64,000 nucleotides of DNA from positions 274,548 to 338,547 of the forward strand of contig NZ_NMUN01000003.1 in assembly GCF_002812725.1 (NCBI RefSeq), written 5' to 3'. Shown here piece by piece: positions 7,885-17,097 of this stretch (the stretch's first letter is position 1; each line of letters begins with the position of its first letter). Source of the DNA: Microbacterium sp. BR1 (lineage in GTDB: Bacteria; Actinomycetota; Actinomycetes; Actinomycetales; Microbacteriaceae). Under the pieces are notes generated by a model. That model ran no database searches. It saw nothing but the letters and a program-made list of their open reading frames with translations, and was not told where the DNA came from. Position numbers and translations under genes: made by a program.

Positions 7885-10149
7885 GTGGAGTCAATCTCCG
7901 AGATCCAGACCGGCGCCACCCCCATTCAGGGTGAGCAGACCGGTGACATCGCGCCCGAGGGCGCACAGACCACCGAAGTGGCACCTCAGGACGCCGCTCC
8001 TCAGGAAACGGCGCCTCAGGATGCCGCTCCTCAGGATGCCGTTCCTCAGGACGCCGCTCCTCAGGAAACGGCGTCTCAGGATGCCGCGCCCGTCGAGTCG
8101 GCACCCGAGCAGGGTTCCGCCGCGGCCGACGCATCCGCACCGGACGAGGCGCCCGCCGCGAAGCCGCCGCGCGCTTCGAAGCCGTCGCGTGCCTCGAACC
8201 GCCGTCGCGTGCGCGAGCTCGCAGCCGACTTCGGTGTGGACGCCAAGCGCGTCATCGCCGTGGCCGCAGAGCTCGGTCACACGCTCAAGACGTCGCAGTC
8301 CGCGCTCGACGCCGAGGTCGACGCTCAGGTCTCCGCGGCCCTCACGGCTGCGGCCCTGACGTCGACGACGGATGCCTCGGCCTCCGACTCGTCCGCCGCC
8401 GCGGAGCCGAGTGCCGAGACGGCCGAGGGTGCCGCGAGCCCGTCGCCCGACGAGGCCCCGGCGATCACGCCGCCGTCCGATTCCGCAGCAGCGGGGTCCG
8501 ACGTCGAGGGCACCGAGGCATCCGCGTCGTCCACCGATAACGCCCAGAACGACGGCGGCGCCCAGACCGATGGCGAGGGCGGCGAGCAGACGGGAAGTCG
8601 TCGGAGCCGCAACCGCAACCGCAACCGCAGCCGCGGTGGTCGTGATGCGCAGGACGGCCAGGACGGCCAGCCCGCTCAGACAGACCAGGCCGGCCAGGGC
8701 AATCAGAATCAGGGCGGCCAGAACCAGGGCCGTCAGGCCAAGGGCGACCAGAACCAGGGCAGCCAGAACGCCCAGGCCGGTCAGAACCAGGGCAACCAGA
8801 ACCAGCGTGGACAGAACCCGCAGCGTGGTCAGAACGCGCAGGCCCAGAACAACGGCCCCGTGGACGACGACGACAACACGCAGGGCGGACGCGGCCGAGG
8901 CCGCGGTCGCACCAAGCGCTCGCCCGGCACGCCGATGGACGAGTTCGAGACCGAGATCGGCGACGACGACGTTCTCATCCCGATCGCCGGCATCCTCGAT
9001 GTCCTCGACAACTACGCGTTCGTGCGCACATCCGGCTACCTGCCCGGCCCGAGCGACGTCTATGTCTCGCTCGGCCAGGTCAAGAAGTACAACCTGCGCA
9101 AGGGCGACGCCGTCGTCGGCGCGATCAAGCAGCCGCGCGAGGGCGAGCACCAGGGGCGTCAGAAGTACAACGCCCTGGTCAAGGTCGACGCGATCAACGG
9201 CCTGTCGGTCGAAGACGCGGCGACGCGTGTCGAGTTCGGCAAGCTCACGCCGCTCTACCCGCAGGACCGCCTGCGCCTCGAGACGGCGCCCGAGAAGCTG
9301 ACGCAGCGCATCATCGACCTCGTCGCGCCCATCGGCAAGGGCCAGCGCGGCCTCATCGTCGCGCCTCCGAAGGCCGGCAAGACGATCGTGCTGCAGCAGA
9401 TCGCCAACGCGATCGCGACGAACAACCCCGAGGTCCACCTCATGGTCGTGCTCGTCGACGAGCGCCCCGAAGAGGTCACCGACATGCAGCGGACGGTCCG
9501 CGGAGAGGTCATCGCCTCGACGTTCGACCGCCCCGCCGAAGACCACACGACGGTTGCCGAGCTCGCCATCGAGCGTGCCAAGCGCCTGGTCGAGCTCGGT
9601 CACGACGTCGTCGTGCTGCTCGACTCGATCACGCGCCTCGGCCGTGCCTACAACATCTCGGCGCCGACCTCGGGTCGCGTGCTGAGCGGTGGTGTGGATG
9701 CTTCGGCGCTGTACCCGCCCAAGCGCTTCTTCGGTGCCGCGCGCAACATCGAGAACGGCGGATCGCTCACGATCCTCGCGACCGCGCTCGTCGAGACCGG
9801 GTCCAAGATGGACGAGGTCATCTTCGAGGAGTTCAAGGGAACGGGCAACAGCGAGCTGCGCCTCTCGCGTCAGCTCGCCGACAAGCGGATCTTCCCGGCC
9901 GTCGACGTGAACGCATCCTCCACGCGCCGCGAAGAGATGCTGCTCTCGGCCGACGAGGTCAAGATCACGTGGAAGCTGCGACGTGCCCTCGCGGGCCTCG
10001 ACCCGCAGCAGGCCCTCGAGGTCGTGCTCGGCAAGCTCAAAGAGACGAGCTCGAACGTGGAGTTCCTCGTGCAGATGCAGAAGTCGATCCCGGCGCCCAC
10101 GACGGGCGCGCACGGCAGCAGCCACGGGCACGACAACAACATCCGCTGA
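7885..10149 (+). CDS. rho: Transcription termination factor Rho, with extended N-terminus
   Basis: Hexameric RNA-dependent ATPase that ends transcription. 754 residues, against about 420 in E. coli; the excess is N-terminal. Residues 33-67 are seven APQ(D/E)(A/T) pentads encoded by a 15-nt tandem repeat. Residues 107-146 look like an IF2_N module ([16 protein letters not shown]). Residues about 235-335 are Arg-rich and then Q/N/G-rich. The canonical part follows: cold-shock RNA-binding domain ([26 protein letters not shown]), Walker A APPKAGKT (Lys499), Walker [17 protein letters not shown], and the R-loop region. The GTG start with AAGGGAG upstream was chosen; the frame is open further upstream, but that overlaps thrB. 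Actinobacterial Rho proteins are known for basic, disordered insertions; the pentads and IF2_N-like module are less usual. Confidence 0.95.
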   Translation: MESISEIQTGATPIQGEQTGDIAPEGAQTTEVAPQDAAPQETAPQDAAPQDAVPQDAAPQETASQDAAPVESAPEQGSAAADASAPDEAPAAKPPRASKPSRASNRRRVRELAADFGVDAKRVIAVAAELGHTLKTSQSALDAEVDAQVSAALTAAALTSTTDASASDSSAAAEPSAETAEGAASPSPDEAPAITPPSDSAAAGSDVEGTEASASSTDNAQNDGGAQTDGEGGEQTGSRRSRNRNRNRSRGGRDAQDGQDGQPAQTDQAGQGNQNQGGQNQGRQAKGDQNQGSQNAQAGQNQGNQNQRGQNPQRGQNAQAQNNGPVDDDDNTQGGRGRGRGRTKRSPGTPMDEFETEIGDDDVLIPIAGILDVLDNYAFVRTSGYLPGPSDVYVSLGQVKKYNLRKGDAVVGAIKQPREGEHQGRQKYNALVKVDAINGLSVEDAATRVEFGKLTPLYPQDRLRLETAPEKLTQRIIDLVAPIGKGQRGLIVAPPKAGKTIVLQQIANAIATNNPEVHLMVVLVDERPEEVTDMQRTVRGEVIASTFDRPAEDHTTVAELAIERAKRLVELGHDVVVLLDSITRLGRAYNISAPTSGRVLSGGVDASALYPPKRFFGAARNIENGGSLTILATALVETGSKMDEVIFEEFKGTGNSELRLSRQLADKRIFPAVDVNASSTRREEMLLSADEVKITWKLRRALAGLDPQQALEVVLGKLKETSSNVEFLVQMQKSIPAPTTGAHGSSHGHDNNIR
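7981..8085 (+). repeat. 15-nt tandem repeat within rho
   Basis: Seven in-frame 15-nt units encoding [10 protein letters not shown] variants, including a duplicated block of three units. Such arrays vary in copy number by slippage. It lies in the disordered N-terminus of Rho. Confidence 0.85.
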
Positions 10150-10160
10150 TCGGGGACGCT

Positions 10161-11249
10161 GTGTCCGAGCCCGGGATCTTCGACTCCGTTCGCGGCCTGA
10201 TCGACGAGCACCGGCGGGTGCAGGAGGAACTCTCCGACCCCGCCGTGCACGCCGATGCGGGCCGTGCCAAGCGCGTCAATCGACGCTACGCCGAGCTGAG
10301 CCGGATCGTGGCCGCGTACGACGCGTGGACCGCGGCATCCGATGACCTTGCGGCGGCGCGCGAACTCGCGCGCGAGGATGCGGCGTTCGCCGAAGAGGTT
10401 CCCGGACTCGAAGAGCGGGTCGACGCGGCGCAGGAGCGCCTGCGTCGCCTGCTGATTCCGCGCGACCCCGACGATGCGCGCGACGTGATCATGGAGATCA
10501 AGGGCGGCGAGGGCGGTGCCGAGAGCGCCCTCTTCGCGGCGGATCTGCTGCGGATGTACATGCAGTACGCCGCGTCCAAGGGCTGGAAGACCGAGCTGCT
10601 CGAGCGCACCGAATCGGACCTCGGTGGATATAAAGACGTGCAGGTCGCGATCAAGGGATCCTCGGCCGATCCCGCGCAGGGCGTCTGGGCGCACCTGAAG
10701 TACGAGGGTGGCGTCCACCGCGTGCAGCGGGTGCCCGCGACCGAGTCGCAGGGGCGCATCCACACGTCGACGACCGGTGTGCTGGTGTTCCCCGAGGTCG
10801 ATGAGCCCGACGAGGTCGAGATCAATCAGTACGACCTCAAGATCGACGTGTTCCGCTCGTCCGGTCCCGGTGGTCAGTCGGTCAACACGACCGACTCGGC
10901 CGTGCGCATCACGCACCTCCCGACGGGCATCGTCGTGTCGATGCAGAACGAGAAGTCGCAGCTGCAGAACCGCGAGGCCGGCATGCGCGTCCTGCGCGCC
11001 CGCATCCTCGCGCGGCAGCAGGAAGAGATCGCGGCCGCGGCATCCGATGCCCGCAAGTCGCAGATCCGCGGGATGGATCGCTCCGAACGCATCCGCACCT
11101 ACAACTTCCCCGAGAACCGCATCGCGGACCACAGGACGGGCTACAAGGCGTACAACCTCGACCAGGTGATGGACGGTGCCCTCGGCCCCGTGATCGACTC
11201 CTGCATCGCGGCGGACGAGGAAGAGCGCCTCGCCTCTCTCGGCACCTGA
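10161..11249 (+). CDS. prfA: Peptide chain release factor 1
   Basis: Releases nascent peptides at UAG/UAA. 362 residues. The anticodon-like PxT motif reads PAT (in [14 protein letters not shown]), which marks RF1 rather than RF2. The GGQ catalytic motif is at residues 237-239 ([16 protein letters not shown]). The GTG start lies 11 nt after rho; the frame is open upstream, but that overlaps rho. The Gln of GGQ is the substrate of PrmC, encoded here 4.9 kb downstream instead of directly adjacent. Confidence 0.96.
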   Translation: MSEPGIFDSVRGLIDEHRRVQEELSDPAVHADAGRAKRVNRRYAELSRIVAAYDAWTAASDDLAAARELAREDAAFAEEVPGLEERVDAAQERLRRLLIPRDPDDARDVIMEIKGGEGGAESALFAADLLRMYMQYAASKGWKTELLERTESDLGGYKDVQVAIKGSSADPAQGVWAHLKYEGGVHRVQRVPATESQGRIHTSTTGVLVFPEVDEPDEVEINQYDLKIDVFRSSGPGGQSVNTTDSAVRITHLPTGIVVSMQNEKSQLQNREAGMRVLRARILARQQEEIAAAASDARKSQIRGMDRSERIRTYNFPENRIADHRTGYKAYNLDQVMDGALGPVIDSCIAADEEERLASLGT

Positions 11250-11296
11250 TACCTCCGCCCGACCGGCGCGCCGCGCGCTCGCCGTCGGCAACCCTC

Positions 11297-11354
11297 CGAA
11301 CGGTCGCGACACGCCGCACGAGCACCGTGGCACACGGCGAGTCGCGACCGTTCG
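11297..11354. repeat. Intergenic palindrome, family A copy 2
   Basis: Outer arms 11297-11316 and 11335-11354 are inverted repeats with one mismatch in 20. The left arm is identical over 20 nt to the one at 59. It lies after prfA and may serve as its terminator. Confidence 0.7.
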
Positions 11355-11394
11355 CGCAGCACGTCCCGCCTGGGCAGGTCATGCTTTGACGCGA

Positions 11395-11400
11395 TAGGGT
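11395..11400 (+). promoter_or_regulatory. -10 box (TAGGGT) of the gene at 11407
   Basis: TAGGGT ends 6 nt before the GTG start, giving a leaderless transcript. Confidence 0.55.
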
Positions 11401-11406
11401 CGCCAC

Positions 11407-11814
11407 GTGATCGCCTTCGTCATCCGCAGCCTCATCTTCGTCCTGTCGGCCGCCCTGGGGCTCCTCGTCGCCGACTGGGTGCTGCCCGGTTTTCAGATCC
11501 AGTGGCACGAGTGGTGGGGCTTCGTCATCTGCGTGCTGATCTTCGCGGTGCTGCAGAGCGTGCTCGCGCCCTGGATCGCGAAGATGGCCCGCCGGTATGC
11601 GCCGACACTGCTCGGCGGCATCGGCATCGTGTCGACCTTCGTGGCCCTGCTCGTCGTCGTCCTCCTGCCGATCGGGGGCCTGCGCATCACGGATGCGATC
11701 TCGTGGGTTCTCGCGCCCGTCGTCGTCTGGCTGATCACGGCGCTCGCGACGCTCTTCCTGCCCATGATCTTCCTCAAGAAGAAGGTCGGCGAGGCGCGCG
11801 AGTCCCGCCCCTGA
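11407..11814 (+). CDS. Small four-TM membrane protein, phage-holin-IV-like family
   Basis: 135 residues with four hydrophobic segments (about 4-22, 37-55, 66-86, 92-118) and a basic C-terminal tail (LKKKVGEARESRP). The pattern, especially GLLVADWVLPGF near the first helix, matches the 'mycobacterial four-TM phage holin, superfamily IV' proteins that are widespread in bacteria and not themselves phage. Function unknown. The GTG start is supported by a -10 box 6 nt upstream. It is monocistronic: a palindrome lies on each side and the next gene converges on it. Confidence 0.75.
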   Translation: MIAFVIRSLIFVLSAALGLLVADWVLPGFQIQWHEWWGFVICVLIFAVLQSVLAPWIAKMARRYAPTLLGGIGIVSTFVALLVVVLLPIGGLRITDAISWVLAPVVVWLITALATLFLPMIFLKKKVGEARESRP

Positions 11815-11855
11815 ACCCTTCGAGGCCCGATTCGCGCCGAGTCGACCCCGCGAAC

Positions 11856-11903
11856 GGACGCAACATGCCGCGCGATGAACTGACCGCGCGGCATGTTGCG
11901 TCC
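11856..11903. repeat. Intergenic palindrome, family A variant, between convergent genes
   Basis: Perfect 19-nt arms 11856-11874 and 11885-11903 (GGACGCAACATGCCGCGCG) around a 10-nt loop. The flank CGAACGG and the pattern CGNAACATGCCG resemble copies 1 and 2 with substitutions. It sits between converging genes and could terminate both. Confidence 0.7.
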
Positions 11904-11958
11904 TCTCGCGAGGAGTTTGGCGCCGAGCCCTCGCTGAGGGGGGCTTGCCGGCCCGGGT

Positions 11959-13554
11959 CTAGGAACCCGACGCAGCTCGCACGCGCAGCAGGAGGTCCGG
12001 CGCGGTCCGGTCGAGGATGCGCCCGCCGATCTGGATGCCGAGGATGAAGAACACGACGCCGAGCACCACTCCCACGATCAGCGCGAGCCATCCGAAGAGC
12101 GTGTCGCCCGTGACGGCGACCAGGACGGCCAGCACGATCTCGGGTGCCGCCAGCAGGGCCGCCAGCACCCACACGCCCAGGAAGCCCAGGAAGATCGAGA
12201 AAGTTGCGCCGGGAACCCGCTTGAACGGGTTGTCGCCCGGCGCGGGAACCGGCACGATCAGGTAGGCCGAGCTCACGGCGCAGACGCCGTATGCCGTGAG
12301 GAGCATGCCGATCGCCGACCCGATGATCGCGGGGGCCAGGTGCCAGTCGCCCGTGATGGCGATCGTCACGACCGCCGTGACGACGACCAGCGGAAGCCCG
12401 ACGGTAGCGGCGCCCAGCATACGCCCGAGCCGGTCGGCACGTCCGCGCACACCGGTCGCGACGATCGTTCCGAAAGCCGTGCCGTCGTACGACACGTCCG
12501 CGTACGGCACGATTCCGAGCACGAAGGCGACGAACGTGGCGCTGAAGGCGATGAACGTGTTGGACATGTCGCCGCGCGCCCAGAACACGACGAGCACGGG
12601 CACGAGTGGCACGGTGATGAGCTGTCGCAGATATCGCGGGTCGTGCACCCAGTAGGTGAGGGACCGGGCCCAGCTGGCGCCCGTTCCGCCGGTCGGCAGG
12701 CGACCGAACCATCCGAGCTTTCCGGCCGCCACCTGGCGTCCGCCGCGTGCCGGGGGCGCGATGAGGGACGCGGAGAGGCTGCGATACCAGATGAACCACA
12801 GGAGCGCGATGCTGCCGATGGCGATCAGCAGCTTGGCGCCCGCGACGAGCGGTGCACCGGAGGCGAGATCGCCCGGCGCCGACCACGCGGCCGCGAGGGG
12901 AGTCCACGAGACCGTTTCGAGCACGCCGCCGAGCGCGCTCAGATCGTCGGACGGCCCCGAGGCCGCCCGGATCAGCCCGCCGATTCCGGCGATGATCGGT
13001 CCCGCGAGGATGAGCACGATGAAGGCGACCATGCCGATCACCTCGCGGATGCGCCGACCGCCCGTCATCCCGCCGGCGATCGCGGCGAAGGTGCGGGATG
13101 CGATGACACAGAGCAGGATGCCGAGGGGAACGCAGACGACGGCCGCCGCGAGAGCGATCGGCCACCGCCACCAGGCGACGAGGCTGGCGAGACCCCCGAG
13201 CACCGTGGCGAGGCCGGGGACGCCGGTCAGTCCCGCGGCCGTCAGCGCCACCATCATCCGTCCCGTGGTGAGCGGGAACGTCGCGAGACGGGACGGATCG
13301 AGGGTCGTGTCGATGCCCGCCGCGAAGACGGGTGCGAGCACCCAGCCGAGCGTCAGCAGGCCACCACCCGCGATCAGCACGAGCCGTGTCACCTCGAGGC
13401 CGAGGGCACCGACGAAGAACAGCCCGAGCGCGATCAGGCCGACGGCGCCGATGGCCCAGAGCGTCCCGAAGATGAACCCGACGAGCTGCCACGGATGGCG
13501 GGAGAGAGTGTTGCCGAGGACGCGGAACCGGATCCTCAGGAGAGTCGCAACCAC
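11959..13554 (-). CDS. ABC transporter permease
   Basis: 531 residues with about 12 hydrophobic segments. It starts at GTG (VATLLRIRFRVLGNTLSRHPWQLVGF). This large single-chain permease resembles the ABC-2-like exporter permeases found beside small ATPases in actinobacteria; the substrate is unknown. Its start overlaps the 3' end of the ATPase gene by 19 nt, so the two are translationally coupled and almost surely form one transporter. The frame continues upstream inside the ATPase gene, but that extension is Arg-rich shadow sequence. Confidence 0.8.
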   Translation of the reverse strand: MVATLLRIRFRVLGNTLSRHPWQLVGFIFGTLWAIGAVGLIALGLFFVGALGLEVTRLVLIAGGGLLTLGWVLAPVFAAGIDTTLDPSRLATFPLTTGRMMVALTAAGLTGVPGLATVLGGLASLVAWWRWPIALAAAVVCVPLGILLCVIASRTFAAIAGGMTGGRRIREVIGMVAFIVLILAGPIIAGIGGLIRAASGPSDDLSALGGVLETVSWTPLAAAWSAPGDLASGAPLVAGAKLLIAIGSIALLWFIWYRSLSASLIAPPARGGRQVAAGKLGWFGRLPTGGTGASWARSLTYWVHDPRYLRQLITVPLVPVLVVFWARGDMSNTFIAFSATFVAFVLGIVPYADVSYDGTAFGTIVATGVRGRADRLGRMLGAATVGLPLVVVTAVVTIAITGDWHLAPAIIGSAIGMLLTAYGVCAVSSAYLIVPVPAPGDNPFKRVPGATFSIFLGFLGVWVLAALLAAPEIVLAVLVAVTGDTLFGWLALIVGVVLGVVFFILGIQIGGRILDRTAPDLLLRVRAASGS

Positions 13555-14345
13555 TCGGGGCCCTCCGTGTGGTGACGACCGCCGACGAGTTCGACGAAGC
13601 GGTCCTGCAGGGTCGCGTCGCCGCGCACCTCGGCGACCGTGCCGGCGGCGAGGACGCGCCCGGCCGCGATGACGGCGACGTGGTCGCACATCCGCTGCAC
13701 GAGGTCCATCGAGTGGCTCGACACGATCACCGTGCCGCCACCCTTCGTGTAGTCGCGCAGGATGTCCTCGATGTTTGCGGCCGAAACCGGGTCGACGGAC
13801 TCGAACGGTTCATCGAGGACGAGGATGCGGGGGGCGTGGACGAGCGCGCAGGCCAGGGCGATCTTCTTGGTCATGCCGGCCGAGTAGTCGACGACGGGTG
13901 TTCCGGCGGCCGGGGTCAGGTCCATGATCCGGAGCAGGTCTGCCGTGCGGGCCGCGACCTCTGCGTGCGACAGGCCGAACATCATGCCGGTGTACGTCAC
14001 CAGCTGCTCACCCGTCAGCCGGTCGAAAAGGCGCACGCCGTCGGCGAGGTTGCCGATCATCGCCTTGGCGCGGACGGGCTCCGCCCACACGTCCACTCCG
14101 TGGATGAAAGCCCGTCCGGCATCGGGTCGCAGGAGCCCCGTCGCCATCGAGAGCGTGGTGGTCTTGCCCGCTCCGTTCGGTCCGACCAGACCGTAGAAAG
14201 ACCCCTCGGGAACCACGAGGTCGAGCTGATCGACCGCGGTCTTCTCGCCGAATCGCTTGACGAGGCCGATCAGCTGCATCGCGAGGGCGGGGCCAGGGGT
14301 GGAGGATGGTGGCGGCGCGGCCGCGGAAGGAGTCGGCGAAGTCAC
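13536..14345 (-). CDS. ABC transporter ATP-binding protein
   Basis: 269-residue nucleotide-binding subunit. Walker A is GPNGAGKT, and the signature region VDYSAGMTKKIALACAL departs from the canonical LSGGQ but keeps SxGM as in many ABC-2 exporters. Walker B is ILVLDEP followed by FESVD, and the switch histidine lies in VSSHSMDLV. The first about 23 residues are Pro/Ala/Ser-rich and not part of the fold. Two adjacent GTG codons (14348 and 14345) could start it. The second is chosen because a TAGCGT -10 box (14352-14357) ends exactly 6 nt before it. It is paired with the permease at 11959. Confidence 0.88.
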   Translation of the reverse strand: MTSPTPSAAAPPPSSTPGPALAMQLIGLVKRFGEKTAVDQLDLVVPEGSFYGLVGPNGAGKTTTLSMATGLLRPDAGRAFIHGVDVWAEPVRAKAMIGNLADGVRLFDRLTGEQLVTYTGMMFGLSHAEVAARTADLLRIMDLTPAAGTPVVDYSAGMTKKIALACALVHAPRILVLDEPFESVDPVSAANIEDILRDYTKGGGTVIVSSHSMDLVQRMCDHVAVIAAGRVLAAGTVAEVRGDATLQDRFVELVGGRHHTEGPEWLRLS

Positions 14346-14351
14346 CACTTC

Positions 14352-14357
14352 ACGCTA
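14352..14357 (-). promoter_or_regulatory. -10 box (TAGCGT) of the ABC operon
   Basis: On the minus strand TAGCGT is followed by 6 nt and then GTG (14345), the leaderless geometry seen throughout the window. Confidence 0.5.
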
Positions 14358-14418
14358 CGTGTTCACCCGTAGCTGGTATATCAGTCGTTCGGTGTGTCGC
14401 GGGGGTGGGCGGGACGGA

Positions 14419-14997
14419 TCAGATCGAGTATTCCGGTGCGGTCAGCAGCGCGCGGGTGTCTTCTCCGGGGCGACGGGCACGAGCTTTGGCCGGTATGCCG
14501 ACGAGCACCGAGTTCGCGGGTGCGTCGCGGGTGACGACGGCGTTGGCGCCGACCGCCGAGTCGTCGCCGATCGTGACGGGTCCGAGGATCTTCGCGCCGG
14601 CCCCGACGACCACACGGTCGCCGAGGGTGGGGTGCCGCTTGCCGCCCTCGCGCTGGCGGCCGCCGAGCGTCACGCCGTGGTACAGCATGACGTCGTCGCC
14701 CGCCTCGACGGTCTCGCCGATCACGACGCCCATGCCGTGGTCGATGAAGAAGCGGCGTCCGAGTCGCGCGCCGGGGTGGATCTCGATGCCGGTCAACCAC
14801 CGCGTGAGCTGCGACAGCGCGCGCGCCAGGAACTTCGCGCCCCGCACCCACAGGCGGTGATGGATGCGATAGGCCCACACGGCATGGAGCCCCGGATACA
14901 GCAGGGCGATCTCGAGGTCACCGCGTGCCGCGGGATCCCGCAGGCGAGCGGCCGCGACATCCTCGCGGACGCTCAGCCAGGCGGAACGCAGGCCCAC
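14419..14997 (-). CDS. cysE: Serine O-acetyltransferase
   Basis: Acetylates L-serine to O-acetylserine, the substrate of CysK. 192 residues: a short form with a brief helical N-terminus and the left-handed beta-helix of hexapeptide acyltransferases. Visible signatures are [26 protein letters not shown] and the catalytic-loop region LYHGVTLGG. The GTG start lies 1 nt after the cysK stop, so it is the second gene of a cysK-cysE operon. The frame runs back into cysK, but that part is not protein-like. Confidence 0.94.
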   Translation of the reverse strand: MGLRSAWLSVREDVAAARLRDPAARGDLEIALLYPGLHAVWAYRIHHRLWVRGAKFLARALSQLTRWLTGIEIHPGARLGRRFFIDHGMGVVIGETVEAGDDVMLYHGVTLGGRQREGGKRHPTLGDRVVVGAGAKILGPVTIGDDSAVGANAVVTRDAPANSVLVGIPAKARARRPGEDTRALLTAPEYSI

Positions 14998-14998
14998 G

Positions 14999-15937
14999 TC
15001 AGTCCTCGCGCAGGTGCTCGTAGAGAGCGGTGGAGAGGTAGCGCTCACCGGCCGAGGGGACGATGACCACGATGTTCTTGCCGGCGGCTTCGGGGCGGGC
15101 GGCGATCTGCAGGGCTGCCCAGATGGCGGCGCCACTGGACATGCCCACGAGGATGCCCTCGTCGGTCGCGACCTTGCGGGCGACCTCCAGGGTGTCTTCG
15201 AACGAGACGTCGATGACCTCGTCGATGACGTCGCGGTCGAGGATCTCGGGTACGAAGTTCGGGCCGATGCCCTGGATCTTGTGCGGGCCGGGGTGACCCT
15301 TCGTGAGGATGGGGGAGTCGGCCGGCTCGACGGCCACGATCTGCACGCCCGGCACGCGCTCCTTGAGCACCTGGCCGACGCCCGTGATGGTGCCGCCCGT
15401 GCCGATGCCGGCCACGAAGTATCCGATGTCGCCGTCGGTGTCGCGCAGGATCTCTTCGGCGGTCGTCTTGCGGTGGATGGCGGGGTTCGCCTCGTTCTCG
15501 AACTGGCGGGCCCAGATCGCGCCCGGTGTGTCGGCGACGATCTGCTTGGCGACGTTGACGGCCTCCGACATCCCCTTCGTGGGGTCGGTGAGCACGAGCT
15601 CGGCGCCGAACGCCTTCAGCAGCATTCGCCGCTCCTTCGACATCGAGGCGGGCATCGTCAGGATCACCTTGTAGCCGCGGGCGGCGCCGACCATGGCGAG
15701 GGCGATACCGGTGTTGCCGCTCGTGGACTCGACGATCGTTCCGCCGGGCTTCAGCTCGCCGGATGCCTCGGCCGCATCGACGATCGCGATACCCAGGCGG
15801 TCCTTCACGCTCGAGACCGGGTTGTAGAACTCCAGTTTTGCGAGCACCACACCCCCGAGTCCCTCGGTCACGCGGTTGAGGCGGACGAGTGGGGTGTTTC
15901 CGAATGCGGAGGTGATGTCGGGGTGGATACCGGCCAT
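14999..15937 (-). CDS. cysK: Cysteine synthase A (O-acetylserine sulfhydrylase)
   Basis: PLP enzyme joining O-acetylserine and sulfide to cysteine. 312 residues, the family's usual length. The PLP lysine lies in [11 protein letters not shown] (Lys45), [12 protein letters not shown] is the substrate loop, and [12 protein letters not shown] holds the PLP phosphate. It starts at ATG ([20 protein letters not shown]) with GAAAGG upstream. Oddly, a TAGGCT -10 box (16014-16019) is followed 7 nt later by an in-frame GTG (16006) that would add 23 residues rich in Arg and Ser; this could be a leaderless alternative start. Divergent from prmC, and co-transcribed with cysE. Confidence 0.95.
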   Translation of the reverse strand: MAGIHPDITSAFGNTPLVRLNRVTEGLGGVVLAKLEFYNPVSSVKDRLGIAIVDAAEASGELKPGGTIVESTSGNTGIALAMVGAARGYKVILTMPASMSKERRMLLKAFGAELVLTDPTKGMSEAVNVAKQIVADTPGAIWARQFENEANPAIHRKTTAEEILRDTDGDIGYFVAGIGTGGTITGVGQVLKERVPGVQIVAVEPADSPILTKGHPGPHKIQGIGPNFVPEILDRDVIDEVIDVSFEDTLEVARKVATDEGILVGMSSGAAIWAALQIAARPEAAGKNIVVIVPSAGERYLSTALYEHLRED

Positions 15938-16013
15938 GGGCGTGCCTTTCGCGATGGTGCAGGTGTCTCGGGCGGAAGCGGTGCTTCGGCGTCGACCTCG
16001 ACGCACTCCCACG

Positions 16014-16019
16014 AGCCTA
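16014..16019 (-). promoter_or_regulatory. -10 box (TAGGCT) of cysK-cysE
   Basis: Minus-strand TAGGCT upstream of cysK. A start 6-8 nt downstream would give either a leader of about 70 nt to the ATG at 15937 or a leaderless GTG at 16006 in the same frame. Confidence 0.45.
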
Positions 16020-16090
16020 GGCGAGGCCCATCGGGGTCGGCGCGATTGTGACGATTCCGCGGATTCGCGGCTCGGTGGAGCGGCCCCCGG

Positions 16091-16096
16091 TAATGT
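16091..16096 (+). promoter_or_regulatory. -10 box (TAATGT) of prmC
   Basis: TAATGT ends 10 nt before the prmC ATG and no Shine-Dalgarno is present, so the 5' leader is at most a few bases. Confidence 0.45.
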
Positions 16097-16106
16097 GGTG
16101 GCGCTC

Positions 16107-16997
16107 ATGCCCCCCTCCGAAAACCCCCCTCCTTCCGCGCGCGCGCTTTCGCCCCTGCTGCGCGTGGCCGCCGAGCGACTCGCCGCGGCGGGCATCGCCG
16201 ACCCCGGGGTCGATGTCGAACTCCTCGCCGCGCACGTGCTCGGCACGAGCCGCGGGGGAGTGCAGGCCGCCAGCATCCGGGGCGATGAGATCGAGAGCGC
16301 GGATGCCTCGGCGTTCGACGAACTTGTCGAGCGGCGAGCCGCGCGGGTTCCGCTGCAGCACATCACCGGGTATGCCCCGTTCCGGCGTCTGGTCCTGAAG
16401 GTCGGTCCCGGGGTCTTCGTGCCGCGCCCCGAGACCGAGATCGTCGCGCAGTTCGCGATCGACTCGCTCGGTGCCGCCGCGTCACCGACGCCCATCGCGG
16501 TGGACCTCGGCACGGGCAGCGGCGCGCTGGCGCTCGCTCTCGCGACCGAGGTGCCGCACGCGATGGTCTACGGCGTCGAGAAGTCGCCGGATGCCTTCGT
16601 CTGGGCGAAGGGCAACGCGGAGTTCGTCGGGGCGACGAACGCGCGGATCGTCCGCGGTGACCTCGACACGGCGCTCTCCGACCTCGACGGCACGGTCGAT
16701 GTCGTCGTCTCGAACCCCCCGTACGTTCCGGACGACGCGATCCCGCGCGACCCCGAGGTGCGCTTCCACGACCCTGAGGCCGCGCTCTACGGCGGACCCG
16801 ACGGCCTGGACGTCGTGCGGCGCGTGAGCCGCGCGGCCCTGCGCCTGGTGCATTCCGGGGGCACGGTCGTGATCGAGCACGGCGAGTGGCAGGGCGCGGC
16901 GGTGCGAGACATCCTGACGGCGGACGGATGGCGCGCGGCCGCGACGCATCCGGATCTGACGATGCGCGACCGCGCGACCACGGCGCTGCGTCCCTGA
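16107..16997 (+). CDS. prmC: Release factor glutamine methyltransferase
   Basis: SAM-dependent methylation of the GGQ glutamine of RF1/RF2. 296 residues. The N-terminal helical RF-binding domain (to about residue 105) is followed by a Rossmann methyltransferase with motif [15 protein letters not shown] and the catalytic NPPY at residues 203-206. The ATG was chosen over upstream in-frame codons because it follows a TAATGT box and homologues begin at about this point. It is separated from its usual neighbour prfA by an inserted five-gene block, while tsaC follows 100 nt downstream as expected. Confidence 0.94.
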   Translation: MPPSENPPPSARALSPLLRVAAERLAAAGIADPGVDVELLAAHVLGTSRGGVQAASIRGDEIESADASAFDELVERRAARVPLQHITGYAPFRRLVLKVGPGVFVPRPETEIVAQFAIDSLGAAASPTPIAVDLGTGSGALALALATEVPHAMVYGVEKSPDAFVWAKGNAEFVGATNARIVRGDLDTALSDLDGTVDVVVSNPPYVPDDAIPRDPEVRFHDPEAALYGGPDGLDVVRRVSRAALRLVHSGGTVVIEHGEWQGAAVRDILTADGWRAAATHPDLTMRDRATTALRP

Positions 16998-17082
16998 GGT
17001 GAACGCACGCACGGCTCGCGGCGTCTGCGCGAATCGCGCGGGACGGGGATGGCATCGGGCGGGCGACGCGGATGCCCCACCG

Positions 17083-17088
17083 TAGACT
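17083..17088 (+). promoter_or_regulatory. -10 box (TAGACT) of tsaC
   Basis: TAGACT ends 9 nt before the ATG at 17098, with the same spacing and hexamer as argS. Probable leaderless transcript. Confidence 0.5.
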
Positions 17089-17097
17089 TGGCGGGAC

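Noticed and set aside
7981..8085. CRISPR-like array
   Set aside because: Units are contiguous, in frame within rho, with no spacers; it is a coding tandem repeat.
7891..10131. 746-codon open frame on the minus strand opposite rho
   Set aside because: Antisense shadow caused by high GC. The composition (VDLDQGV, RRGRR runs) is not protein-like, and rho on the plus strand is certain.
11407..11814. Holin-like protein as a sign of prophage
   Set aside because: No phage genes, integrase or attachment sites are near. Proteins of this family are chromosomal in many bacteria.
12340..13672. Plus-strand frames of more than 300 codons over the ABC permease
   Set aside because: Arg/Gly/Asp-rich shadow. 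The minus-strand frame has clear membrane helices and is coupled to an ATPase gene.
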